Assembly (NCBI GenBank): GCA_002254335.1 | Contig: NIVA01000049.1 | Location: 1-15,904, forward strand | Source of the DNA: Bacteroidetes bacterium 4572_114 | Lineage (GTDB): Bacteria; Bacteroidota; Bacteroidia; Bacteroidales; 4484-276 | DNA length: 15,904 nt | Direction: 5' to 3' | In this document: piece by piece, positions 1 to 7,426 of the stretch | Layout: the number at the start of each line of letters is the position of its first letter | Numbering within the stretch: the first letter of the stretch is position 1 | Notes under the pieces: model-generated | What the model was told of the DNA's origin: nothing | What the model saw: the letters and a program-made list of their open reading frames with translations, nothing else | Database searches by the model: none | Program-made: the position numbers and the translations under genes

Positions 1-521
1 CCCTTATATTTATCAAGCTGTGCCTTCATAATTTCTAAAGTGGCCAGTGTATCAGCTTCGGCCGAATGGGCATTTACCAAATCTTTGTTGCAATAAAATG
101 CGTATGCCGCATGAAGGGTCCGTGGCTCCATTTTATGAAAAATATTTTGGACATCAACAAAACGCCTTCCCTTTAAATCGAAATCCAATCCGGCACGCAT
201 AAACTCCTCCACAAGCAGTGGGATATCGAATTTGTTTGAGTTGTACCCGGCCAGGTCGCTGTTGCCTATGAATTGATTTAGTTCGTTTGCAATTTCTGCG
301 AAGGTGGGCGCATCCTTAATATCTTCATCGGTTATACCGTGAAATTCGATTGATTCCAAGGGGATTGGAATGGTTGGGTTTATGCGTTTGGTATAAACCA
401 ATTGGCTGCCATCAGGCATCACTTTAATTACACTGACCTCAATAATCCTGTCGGAGGCAACTTTTACGCCAGTGGTTTCGAGATCGAAAAATGCGATAGG
501 TTTTGTTAGATTTAGTTCCAT
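1..521 (-). CDS. DEDDh 3'-5' exonuclease (DnaQ/epsilon-like), C-terminus outside window
   Basis: Reading leftward from ATG at 519-521 gives MELNLTKPIAFFDLETTG, which carries the ExoI motif (D and E of FDLETTG). ExoII follows as AGYNSNKFDIPLL, and ExoIII-epsilon type HSAEAD fits the HxAxxD pattern of DEDDh nucleases. These acidic residues and the histidine normally bind two metal ions and remove 3' nucleotides one at a time. About 173 codons are visible and the frame is still open at base 1, so the C-terminus is missing. A -7 promoter-like element lies at 560-567, overlapping the stop of the upstream glycosyltransferase gene, so it probably has its own start of transcription. It could be a Pol III epsilon-type proofreader or a free-standing exonuclease; the sequence does not separate these. 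Family call is secure, precise role is not. Confidence 0.88.
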   Translation of the reverse strand, partial: MELNLTKPIAFFDLETTGVKVASDRIIEVSVIKVMPDGSQLVYTKRINPTIPIPLESIEFHGITDEDIKDAPTFAEIANELNQFIGNSDLAGYNSNKFDIPLLVEEFMRAGLDFDLKGRRFVDVQNIFHKMEPRTLHAAYAFYCNKDLVNAHSAEADTLATLEIMKAQLDKYK

Positions 522-559
522 TTGTTTTAGAGATTTTTTATTTTAATATTGATTATTGT

Positions 560-567
560 CAAATTTA
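560..567 (-). promoter_or_regulatory. Bacteroidota-type -7 element before the exonuclease gene
   Basis: The minus strand reads TAAATTTG, an exact TAnnTTTG match, 38 bases upstream of the ATG at 521. It overlaps the TAA stop of the preceding glycosyltransferase gene (565-567). No clear -33 element was identified, so this is a motif-based call. Confidence 0.45.
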
Positions 568-2532
568 TTGCTCACCAAGGTACCTGAACCCTTTCAAAAT
601 AATGTTCAGGTCATTTTTTACTTTATAATCCCTGGCATACAGCAGGTTCAACCTTTCAAGGGTATCATCATTTAAATGCCTGGAGGCAAGGGCAACAGCA
701 GGGTTTAAAATACCCGGTTTCAGCATTGGGAGCTTATTTGAATCATGGCTTTTTGTGCTACAATATCCCACCCAGGTCCTCCCTGATAACAGCACTTTGA
801 AAATATTCCGGATATACCCAAGTGGTTTTTTTACCAGAAAAATCGACAAAGGCAAACTTAACAAAAGTATGATGCTTAAAATAAAATCGAGCGACCGTTT
901 ATTTCGCCGGTTGTTCACCTTGTTTATCGAATTCAATTCAAGTGTATAAAGATCGCCGGCAGTATTTATTGAATTGCTTCCAATGATTGAAAGACTTTCG
1001 GGGGGGGCAATCTTGAAATCGATATTCGGGTTTTGAAGTTCCGACATTTTATCGATAATCAAACGTGCCGGGATATTTTTGGCACAAAAAATAATTTCAT
1101 TTATCTTATAAATATTGATAATATCTTTCACCTGATCGAATGAGCCAATAAAACCATTTGTATTGTTTTGCTCATTGTCATAATCCACCAGCCCAATAAA
1201 TGCAGGTTGCGATTCGATGGAGGATAAAAGCCCGGCTACCCGTTCGGCCTCCAATTTGTCACCTATAACAATATACCGTTTATTTACATCGCCCCCCAAT
1301 TCAAACCCCCTAAACCCCAGCATGTTCATCGTCAGGCGTGTACCGGTCATCGAAATATATCCCCACAACGCACCAAGCAATGTGAGTGCCCTCGAAAACC
1401 TGAGTGTTTCATCCAATAAGCTATATATGACAAGGATAAAAACTGTGCCGCTAAACAATCCCCTGAAAATCCTGAAAAGATTAATAGGCCTGTCGTACCC
1501 ACCCGACAAATACACCGAAGTGAGCCATATAATAATATATAGCGGAACAATCACAAAAGTGTAGATTGGAGGATAATCCCCGCCCTCGGGAAAAATAACC
1601 GACTGTGCCCAGTAATATTTGATAAAAAACATCCCGGCATAAATAATTATGGCATCAAAAATAGGGAGCAGCGCACTATTGGCAAACCGTTTAAAAATAG
1701 CGAGGAAGGCCATGAAATAAATGGCGAGGTTTATTAAAAAGGAAAAAAGCCTGGCATTTTTCTGCGAAAAGTGGGTTTTGGCAAAAATGACCATCGCCTG
1801 GTAAAATACAACCACATAATTAACGCTACTCTTTTTTGTGCTTTCGCCCTTGTAATGGATGATCCGGGTTTCGGGAAAATAATAATTTTTGTAACCAGCT
1901 TTTATTATCCTGTACGAAAGGTCGATATCTTCGCCATACATAAAATAGGACTCGTCAAGCAGCCCGATTTTATCAAGTGCTGATCTGCGCAAAAGCATAA
2001 ATGCACCAGATAAAATATCCACTTCATGTATTTTGTCTTTATCAAGATAACTGAGATGATATTGGCCAAAGGTTTTGGATTTTGGAAACAACCTGGACAA
2101 TCCAAATATTTTATAAAAAGCAACTGTTGAAGTTGGCAGCCCCCGCTTGGATTCGGGGAGGAAATTCCCTTTTCCATCAACCATTTTAACCCCAAGCCCC
2201 CCAGCATCTTTATGTTGATCCATGAAGCCAATAATTTTTCCGAAAGTATCGTCCTCAACAACAGTATCAGGGTTCAACAATAACACATACTCTCCTTTGG
2301 ATAACCTGATGGCCTGGTTATTGGCTTTCGAAAACCCAACATTTTCATGATTGGCGATGAGGTGGGCTTCAGGAAATTTTTGCCCTACCATTTTCACGGA
2401 TCCGTCAACTGAATTATTGTCAACCACAAAAACCTCACAAGCAAGGCCAGCTGCGGCTTTCCTAACAGAATGCAAGCATTGCTCAAGAAAATGCTTCACA
2501 TTGTAATTGACAATTATTACTGAAAGTTTCAT
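565..2532 (-). CDS. Membrane GT2 glycosyltransferase fused to a CoA-binding-like domain and a degenerate phosphoglycosyl-transferase tail
   Basis: The protein has 655 residues. Residues 1-235 are a GT-A family 2 transferase of the rhamnosyltransferase (WbbL-like) kind: VIIVNYN at 5-11, VVDNNSVDGS at 36-45, NPDT at 87-90 for nucleotide-sugar/metal binding, and GED at 200-202. Hydrophobic segments follow at roughly 262-280, 288-306, 325-343, 362-378 and perhaps 383-400. Residues 418-500 (RYIVIGDK onward) resemble the Rossmann-like CoA-binding domain found in polyprenyl glycosylphosphotransferases. Residues 543-655 start like the PglC/WcaJ catalytic domain (RNKRSLDFILSIILLL) and end like its C-terminus (LPMLKPGIL, then DYKVKNDLNIIL), but the catalytic middle is absent. 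It likely transfers a sugar during surface polysaccharide assembly at the inner membrane. The tail is probably structural. The ATG at 2532 follows a good promoter motif at 2565-2572. The sugar and acceptor are unknown. Confidence 0.85.
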   Translation of the reverse strand: MKLSVIIVNYNVKHFLEQCLHSVRKAAAGLACEVFVVDNNSVDGSVKMVGQKFPEAHLIANHENVGFSKANNQAIRLSKGEYVLLLNPDTVVEDDTFGKIIGFMDQHKDAGGLGVKMVDGKGNFLPESKRGLPTSTVAFYKIFGLSRLFPKSKTFGQYHLSYLDKDKIHEVDILSGAFMLLRRSALDKIGLLDESYFMYGEDIDLSYRIIKAGYKNYYFPETRIIHYKGESTKKSSVNYVVVFYQAMVIFAKTHFSQKNARLFSFLINLAIYFMAFLAIFKRFANSALLPIFDAIIIYAGMFFIKYYWAQSVIFPEGGDYPPIYTFVIVPLYIIIWLTSVYLSGGYDRPINLFRIFRGLFSGTVFILVIYSLLDETLRFSRALTLLGALWGYISMTGTRLTMNMLGFRGFELGGDVNKRYIVIGDKLEAERVAGLLSSIESQPAFIGLVDYDNEQNNTNGFIGSFDQVKDIINIYKINEIIFCAKNIPARLIIDKMSELQNPNIDFKIAPPESLSIIGSNSINTAGDLYTLELNSINKVNNRRNKRSLDFILSIILLLSLPLSIFLVKKPLGYIRNIFKVLLSGRTWVGYCSTKSHDSNKLPMLKPGILNPAVALASRHLNDDTLERLNLLYARDYKVKNDLNIILKGFRYLGEQ

Positions 2533-2564
2533 CGGTATCTTAATTCAGATTTGGATTAGGTAGG

Positions 2565-2572
2565 CAAAGATA
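2565..2572 (-). promoter_or_regulatory. -7 element for the glycosyltransferase gene
   Basis: The minus strand reads TATCTTTG (TAnnTTTG) 33 bases upstream of the ATG at 2532. The 220-base gap from the usp stop supports separate transcription. That gap (2533-2752) holds no gene that I can support. It also contains a weak 7-bp inverted repeat at 2666-2697. Confidence 0.5.
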
Positions 2573-2752
2573 AAGTTTTGTAATAGGTGACCCGTCCTGA
2601 ATTTAGTTTACAGAATTTGTTGCTAAAACTTTTTTTTGCTCTCAATATTTGCTGATTTTCTCTATAACTCTGTAAGGCACTTTGGACTCTCAGAGTTGAT
2701 TAAATTGGAAAAACCCTATCCCCAAATATCTTATACCCAACTCCCCAACAAC

Positions 2753-3628
2753 TTACTTCTCCCCACCAGGGAAAACATATAAAGGCACATCCGAATGAAG
2801 CAATAATTCATGGGTATGGTCCTTGCTCATTAGACGCTCAAGAAACCCTTTGCGGTGATGGACAACCGAGATGATGTCAATTTTATTTTCGGTAACATAA
2901 TCATTAATCCCATCAACAAAATCATCATTATCTATAACCCTGAAAATCAATTTACCACTTAACATTTTTTCATCGAAATGATTTTTAAGGGCGTTCATTT
3001 TTGATTCACCGGCCAGGTGGTCGCCACCAGCATTAACGTGAACACAGTGTACCACTGGATGATAGGCAATCAAAAAACCAAATAACTTGTTAATGTCTTT
3101 GATGTCCTCATCATTAAAATCAGTGGCATACATCATATTTTCAAAACCATGGTATTTGGCTTTTGAGGGTATGCAAAGCACCGGGCATTTCACATGCTTA
3201 ATCACTTTTGAAGACACTTTTCCGGTGAGGAAATCTTTTTCGCCCTTTCCCCTTGTGCCCATCACAATCATGTCGGGGCCATAGGTTTCTGAAATGTTCA
3301 GGATTTCGTCCTCCGGCATGCCACCGGTGAGTGTATGCAAAACTTTCACGTTTTGGATTTTCTCGTGTTTTAATTCATCCACCAGTTCATCCACCAGTTT
3401 ATCCATGTCAACTTTTGCCTCATTTCTTATATTGACCAACATTTCCTGGTTGAACATTTCGTTGGTATCAACTGAACTGGGAAAGCTACTGTCCTGGACA
3501 ATCACATAGTCGAAATAGGCATGGAAAAGACGGATTTCGCCGCCCGACTTTTTTGCAATCTCCAATGCAAAGCGGCATACTGTGCCCGTATGCTCAGAAA
3601 AATCAATAGGAACAAGTATTTTTTTCAT
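2753..3628 (-). CDS. Universal stress protein with two Usp domains
   Basis: The protein has 291 residues in two Usp (adenine-nucleotide alpha-hydrolase fold) halves. The first half begins MKKILVPIDFSEH, with the usual aspartate at position 9. It ends with VMGTRGKGEKDFLTGKVSSKV (122-142), followed by KHVKCPVLCIP. The usual ATP-binding pattern is G-2x-G-9x-G-S/T. Here I count eight residues between the glycines and a lysine after the last one, so nucleotide binding is uncertain. The second half (about 163-291) starts MYATDFND and has lost the glycine motif, which is common in tandem Usp proteins. The protein is predicted cytosolic. Its ATG lies only 12 bases after the purM stop, so the two are probably cotranscribed. 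The family is clear; the stress or ligand it responds to cannot be read from sequence. Confidence 0.88.
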   Translation of the reverse strand: MKKILVPIDFSEHTGTVCRFALEIAKKSGGEIRLFHAYFDYVIVQDSSFPSSVDTNEMFNQEMLVNIRNEAKVDMDKLVDELVDELKHEKIQNVKVLHTLTGGMPEDEILNISETYGPDMIVMGTRGKGEKDFLTGKVSSKVIKHVKCPVLCIPSKAKYHGFENMMYATDFNDEDIKDINKLFGFLIAYHPVVHCVHVNAGGDHLAGESKMNALKNHFDEKMLSGKLIFRVIDNDDFVDGINDYVTENKIDIISVVHHRKGFLERLMSKDHTHELLLHSDVPLYVFPGGEK

Positions 3629-3640
3629 ATTGTTAAAGAT

Positions 3641-4732
3641 TTATTTCGCTACAAAATTATCAAAAGTTCCGAATTTGGTTTGAATGGAGAGTTTTTTAGT
3701 TGATGCGTTTTCGCAACGGCCAATAATTTTTGCATCAACATTAAAACTTTTAGAGATTTTAATTAAATCATTGGCAATGTCTTCCGGTACATAAAGTTCC
3801 ATCCTGTGGCCCATATTAAAAACCTTGTACATTTCATGCCATGTCGTACCAGATTGTTCCTTGATCAATTTAAAAAGAGGTGGTGTTTCAAACATATTAT
3901 TTTTTATAATATGCAAGTTTTCAACAAAATTCAACACCTTTGCCTGGGCCCCACCACTACAATGTACCATTCCATGAATTTGGTTTCTATAGGATTCAAG
4001 AATCTTTTTAATGATTGGGGCATAAGTCCTGGTTGGAGAAAGCACCAGCTTACCTGCGTCAACACCTTTAACTTCTGTAGGATCGGTCAGGTTAAGATGT
4101 CCCGAGTAAACCAATTCAGCTACAATCTGATGGTCATAGGATTCAGGATATTTTTCGGCAACAGATTTATTAAAAACATCATGTCGTGCGGATGTCAGTC
4201 CATTGCTCCCCATGCCCCCATTATATTCATCCTCCCAGGATGCTTTACCAAACGATGCCAGTCCGACAATTACATCACCGGCCTGTATCCTTGAATTATC
4301 AATCACATCACTTCGTTTCATCCGGGCAACCACAGTAGAATCAACAATAATAGTCCTGACCAGGTCACCAACATCTGCCGTTTCCCCCCCGGTGCTAAAT
4401 ATTTCAATAACGGTTGATGACACTAAGATTTTTTCAGTTGCCCCCACACACAGCAAATCGTCAATATTCATCACGATGGCATCTTGGGCAATCCCTTTCC
4501 AAACGGTCATATCACCCGTTTCTTTCCAATATGCATATGCCAATGAAGATTTAGTACCGGCCCCATCGGCATGCATAACGGTACAATACTCAGGGTCATC
4601 TCCTAAAACATCAGGCACTACTTTACAAAAAGCTTTGGGGAACAGTCCCTTATCAATATTTTTAATAGCAGAATGAACATCCTCCTTAGAAGCTGAAACA
4701 CCTCGCAAATTATATTTCAAATCTTCAACCAT
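3641..4732 (-). CDS. purM: Phosphoribosylformylglycinamidine cyclo-ligase (AIR synthetase), apparent internal deletion
   Basis: PurM closes formylglycinamidine ribonucleotide to AIR with ATP, a step of purine synthesis. The protein matches the Bacteroides-type enzyme closely: RGVSASKEDVHSAIKNIDKG near the N-terminus, ADGAGTK (55-61) for ATP, IFSTGGETADVGDLVRT, GGMGSNGLTSARHDVF, SPTRTYAP, HGMVHCSGGAQAKV and KVFNMGHRMELY. I chose ATG at 4732 over the upstream TTG at 4747, because homologues begin just before this point and a promoter element overlaps the TTG. That gives 363 residues. From memory, relatives have about 388. The shortfall is one block: SST at 105-107 runs straight into VIEIFSTGG, where relatives have roughly 30 residues starting IGRNK. 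The missing helix lies in the N-terminal domain core, so activity is doubtful. The frame is kept. A run of seven G (4385-4391) lies nearby. Confidence 0.85.
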   Translation of the reverse strand: MVEDLKYNLRGVSASKEDVHSAIKNIDKGLFPKAFCKVVPDVLGDDPEYCTVMHADGAGTKSSLAYAYWKETGDMTVWKGIAQDAIVMNIDDLLCVGATEKILVSSTVIEIFSTGGETADVGDLVRTIIVDSTVVARMKRSDVIDNSRIQAGDVIVGLASFGKASWEDEYNGGMGSNGLTSARHDVFNKSVAEKYPESYDHQIVAELVYSGHLNLTDPTEVKGVDAGKLVLSPTRTYAPIIKKILESYRNQIHGMVHCSGGAQAKVLNFVENLHIIKNNMFETPPLFKLIKEQSGTTWHEMYKVFNMGHRMELYVPEDIANDLIKISKSFNVDAKIIGRCENASTKKLSIQTKFGTFDNFVAK

Positions 4733-4744
4733 AATTTTTTTTTG

Positions 4745-4752
4745 CAAACTTA
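4745..4752 (-). promoter_or_regulatory. -7 element very close to the purM start
   Basis: The minus strand reads TAAGTTTG, an exact TAnnTTTG match, ending 12 bases before the purM ATG. If it is used, the mRNA leader would be only about 5 to 10 bases. It overlaps the alternative TTG start at 4747, which argues against that start. Confidence 0.4.
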
Positions 4753-4811
4753 AATCATAAAAGCAGAGTGTGTGCTAAATTATTCGTAAATTCGTGGAAA
4801 TAATGCAAAGA

Positions 4812-5468
4812 ATGACAATTCATCAAATACTGGTAAAATATTGGGGGTACTCATCTTTCCGCCCCATGCAGGAAGAAATCATAAACTCTGTATTGGAAGG
4901 AAAAGACACACTTGCATTATTGCCTACCGGGGGCGGAAAGTCAATTTGCTACCAGGTGCCGGCCTTGGCCAGCCCAGGTGTTTGCCTTGTAATTTCACCA
5001 TTGATTGCATTGATGCGCGATCAGGTAGAAAGGTTGAAAAGCCTTGGCATAAAGGCATTCGCTGTGTATTCAGGGATGCATTATTCTGAGATTGAGGTGG
5101 CCATAAATAATGCAGTTTATGGGGACGCAAAATTCCTGTACTTGTCACCCGAAAGAATTTCAAGTCCAAATTTCAGGGAGTCGCTTAAATTAATGAAGGT
5201 AAATTTAATTGCCATTGATGAGGCACACTGCATTTCGCAATGGGGTTATGATTTTAGGCCACCCTATTTAAAAATTGCTGAAATACGGCCCTATTTTCCA
5301 AGCATCCCGGTTTTAGCAGTTACTGCTTCGGCAACCCCTGAAGTTATTGAAGATATACAGCAAAAACTACATTTCAGGGAGCTTAATAGTAAAAGACAAA
5401 GTTTTGAAAGTACTTTCACGCAGGCCTCGGTCCAGCTAAAAAAGAGGAAAAGCAAAAACTGTGGATGA
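4812..5468 (+). pseudogene. recQ: recQ, N-terminal part: helicase motifs 0 to III, then frameshift
   Basis: RecQ is an ATP-driven 3'-5' DNA helicase used in recombination and fork repair. From ATG 4812 (MTIHQILVKYWGY, the usual RecQ start; ATG 4803 and GTG 4794 are alternatives) this part has FRPMQ at 16-20 (motif 0), PTGGGKS at 38-44 (Walker A), DEAH at 136-139, the aromatic-rich loop CISQWGYDF at 140-148 and TASAT at 171-175. Homology runs to RQSFE at residues 195-199. The frame then gives a meaningless tail that stops at 5468. The true continuation appears in another frame from 5411 (YFHAGL). Between the two, about 50 to 55 residues are missing, including motif IV (the IVYVRNR-like strand). 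This half alone should not unwind DNA. Confidence 0.85.
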
Positions 5469-6559
5469 ATGGCGAACTTAGGGTAATTGTTGCCACAAAT
5501 GCATTTGGGCTTGGCATCGACAAACCTGATGTAAGGTTGGTTGTCCACATCGACTTACCTAATAATATTGAGTCCTATTTTCAGGAAGCAGGAAGAGCTG
5601 GCCGCGATGGAAAAAAAGCCTATGCAATCCTATTATACCATGAATCGAACCTAATTGATTTAGTACAAAAATTTGAAGTTTCATTTCCAGAAATTGATAC
5701 CATTAAATCAGTTTATCAAGCACTTGGTAACTATTTAAAGTTAGCATTGGGAAGTGGAAAAAACCTGAGTTTCGATTTTGATTTGGTTGGGTTTTGCAGG
5801 GAATATAGCTTTAAACCATTAATTGCCTATAATTCACTGAAGTTTCTCGAAAAAGAAGGATATATGGTTTTAAGCGAAGGGATGCATTTTCCCGCAAGGA
5901 TATTTGCTAAAATGCAGGGTGAGGACCTTTATCGTTTCCGCGTAGAAAACCCTCATTTTGATGCTTTTATTAAACTTATATTACGATCGTACACAGGATT
6001 ATTTAGTCAGTACGTAATTATAAATGAAAAGGAATTGGCCAATAGGGCTGGATTAGAAGTTAAACAAGTGGTTTTAAGCCTTCAGACCTTACACAAACTG
6101 GGTGTTTTCATCTATGTTCCTCAAAAAAACAAACCCCAAATTATTTTAACCGAGGAGAGGCTTGATAAGGGTGATATTTATATTTCAAAAGAAAACTATT
6201 CGTCCCGCAAAAAAGCAGCACAAAAAAGGTTAGATTCAATAAAGGCGTATGTAACTTCGACAAATAGGTGCAGAAGCCAATTCCTCTTAAGGTATTTTGG
6301 TGAGCAAAACACAAAAAGATGTGGACATTGCGATTTTTGCATCGAAAGGAATAAGCTAAGATTAAACGAAATTGAATTTGATGTAGTTGTGGAGAAGATT
6401 AAACCTCTACTTAAAAAAGAGCCAACTAGTATTGGAGATTTAGTAAATTATGCAGCACTTGATGATGAGAAGGTTATAGGAGTTGTTAGGTGGCTTCTGG
6501 ATAATAATAAAATTAGATATAACGAGCAAAAAAAACTATATTGGTTTTCAAAAAAATAG
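5411..6559 (+). pseudogene. recQ: recQ, C-terminal part: motifs V-VI, winged-helix-like region and zinc site
   Basis: The homologous frame starts at TAC 5411 with YFHAGLGPAKKEEKQKLW and continues through ATG 5465, where a gene caller would start. It contains motif V (VIVATNAFGLGIDKPDVR) and motif VI (YFQEAGRAGRDG with the arginine fingers). A long stretch of about 230 residues follows, with winged-helix character. The zinc-binding cysteines come next: one in NRCRSQFL, then CGHC and C in RCGHCDFC. A final winged-helix-like segment ends at KLYWFSKK. The long spacer between motif VI and the zinc site differs from E. coli RecQ; I associate it with the shorter Bacteroidota RecQ type. There is no HRDC domain. 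The piece has no ATPase site of its own, so it is read as the rest of one broken gene, not as a separate protein. Confidence 0.85.
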
Positions 6560-6768
6560 CATTTAATAGAAAACTAAATTCCAGAATAGTTTCCGAGACG
6601 GAAGTATATAAATGTGTTGCAAACAAAGCCTCTCATGCAATTATACAATATGAAGGGATGGAACAAATGCTTGTAAGAGTCAATGAAGTAAAGATATCGA
6701 AGTTGAGCCAAGCAAAGTTTCAAAGTTATTGGGAAAAACTACAGGCTGTCCAGTCAACCATTAATTAA
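6541..6768 (+). CDS. Unrecognised small reading frame after recQ
   Basis: An open frame of 75 codons runs from TTG 6541 to TAA at 6768, overlapping the recQ stop (6557-6559) in another frame. The frame is open from 6523, but it has no ATG before about residue 40. The product (for example VYKCVANKASHAIIQYEGMEQML) is neutral in composition and has no membrane segment. I recognise no family. Given the broken genes nearby, it may be the 3' end of a gene whose beginning is missing, or chance. The region 6769-6919 after it shows no gene. Confidence 0.25.
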   Translation: MVFKKIAFNRKLNSRIVSETEVYKCVANKASHAIIQYEGMEQMLVRVNEVKISKLSQAKFQSYWEKLQAVQSTIN

Positions 6769-6919
6769 GGATAAAAAATATATATCAAACCAAAATAAAA
6801 TGCAACCCGGGAATAAGATCGAAATATTACTCTGAAAAAAATTAGATAGACATTACTTTAAGACTATAGGTATACCATGCAAACCAGAATACTCGTTTAC
6901 TCTTCAAAAATACATCTAT

Positions 6920-6952
6920 AAAGGGACAATAATTAAGAATTATTGTCCCTTT
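6920..6952. terminator. Perfect 15-bp hairpin between convergent genes
   Basis: AAAGGGACAATAATT (6920-6934) pairs without mismatch with 6938-6952, leaving a 3-base loop. It sits between the plus-strand recQ region and the minus-strand HU gene, so it can stop transcripts from both sides. The T-runs after it are short on both strands. Confidence 0.7.
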
Positions 6953-6977
6953 TCTATAGTATTCCAAATAACTTCAA

Positions 6978-7247
6978 TTATACCCTACCAGAGAGATCAG
7001 CCCCTGCTTTAAACTTTACAACTTTTTTTGCGGCAATTTTTAGGACTTGTCCAGTTTGTGGATTTCTTCCAGTCCTAGCTGCGCGAGTTGAAACACTAAA
7101 TGATCCAAATCCTACTAAAGCTACCTTGTCACCAGAGGAGAGTGCATTTGTGGTGGTTGTTACAAATGCATCAAGTGCCTTTTTTGCATCAGCTTTGGTT
7201 AAGCCGGCATTAGCTGCCATAGCGTCAATTAATTCTGCTTTGTTCAT
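6978..7247 (-). CDS. HU family histone-like DNA-binding protein
   Basis: The protein is 89 residues, the normal HU length. The N-terminal helices (MNKAELIDAMAANAGLTKAD, then AKKALDAF) form the dimer core. GFGSFSVSTRAARTGRNPQTG is the HU/IHF signature, with the RNP tip that bends DNA by intercalating its proline. It acts on the nucleoid as a dimer with little sequence preference. The ATG at 7247 follows a strong promoter motif at 7289-7296. A pair of 13-base direct repeats lies further upstream (7345-7377). It is transcribed in the same direction as fmt, but a 179-base gap and its own promoter suggest a separate unit. It ends in the hairpin at 6920-6952. HU and IHF subunits cannot be fully told apart here, but HU is favoured. 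Confidence 0.95.
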   Translation of the reverse strand: MNKAELIDAMAANAGLTKADAKKALDAFVTTTTNALSSGDKVALVGFGSFSVSTRAARTGRNPQTGQVLKIAAKKVVKFKAGADLSGRV

Positions 7248-7288
7248 GGTTAAAAATTTTTATGTTACTTTTTATTTTAATATCATCG

Positions 7289-7296
7289 CAAATGTA
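7289..7296 (-). promoter_or_regulatory. -7 element for the HU gene
   Basis: The minus strand reads TACATTTG (TAnnTTTG) followed by CG, 41 bases upstream of the HU ATG. The same TACATTTG core precedes the THX gene at 13034. Confidence 0.6.
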
Positions 7297-7344
7297 AGCC
7301 AATAATGGGGAAATGCAAGTTTTGAAATGTGAATGTATCTTAAA

Positions 7345-7377
7345 TGTTGATAAAAACGAAAATTTGTTGATAAAAAC
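7345..7377. repeat. Two 13-bp direct repeats, 20 bp apart, upstream of HU
   Basis: TGTTGATAAAAAC occurs at 7345-7357 and again, identical, at 7365-7377. The starts are 20 bases apart, about two helix turns. They lie roughly 50 to 80 bases upstream of the HU -7 element. Read on the minus strand, each contains TTATCAACA, one base away from the DnaA box TTATCCACA. Function is unknown. Confidence 0.6.
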
Positions 7378-7426
7378 ACCTTCAAATAAGCCAATTAAAG
7401 GGGTTTTAAAGGTTTTAGCCCAAAAT

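Noticed and set aside
2586..2612. ACCCGTCCTGAATTTAGTTTACAG, which vaguely recalls ends of some insertion sequences
   Set aside because: There is no partner end, no target duplication and no transposase nearby; the likeness rests on memory only.
2666..2697. AACTCTG/CAGAGTT inverted repeat after usp as a terminator
   Set aside because: The loop is 18 bases long, the stem only 7 pairs, and no T-run follows on the minus strand.
4385..4391. Run of seven G in purM as a slippage or phase-variation site
   Set aside because: The reading frame is correct on both sides, and a single short run without further signs is weak evidence.
4203..4676. 157-codon plus-strand frame opposite purM
   Set aside because: It is the antisense shadow of a strongly conserved purM sequence and shows no family features or start context.
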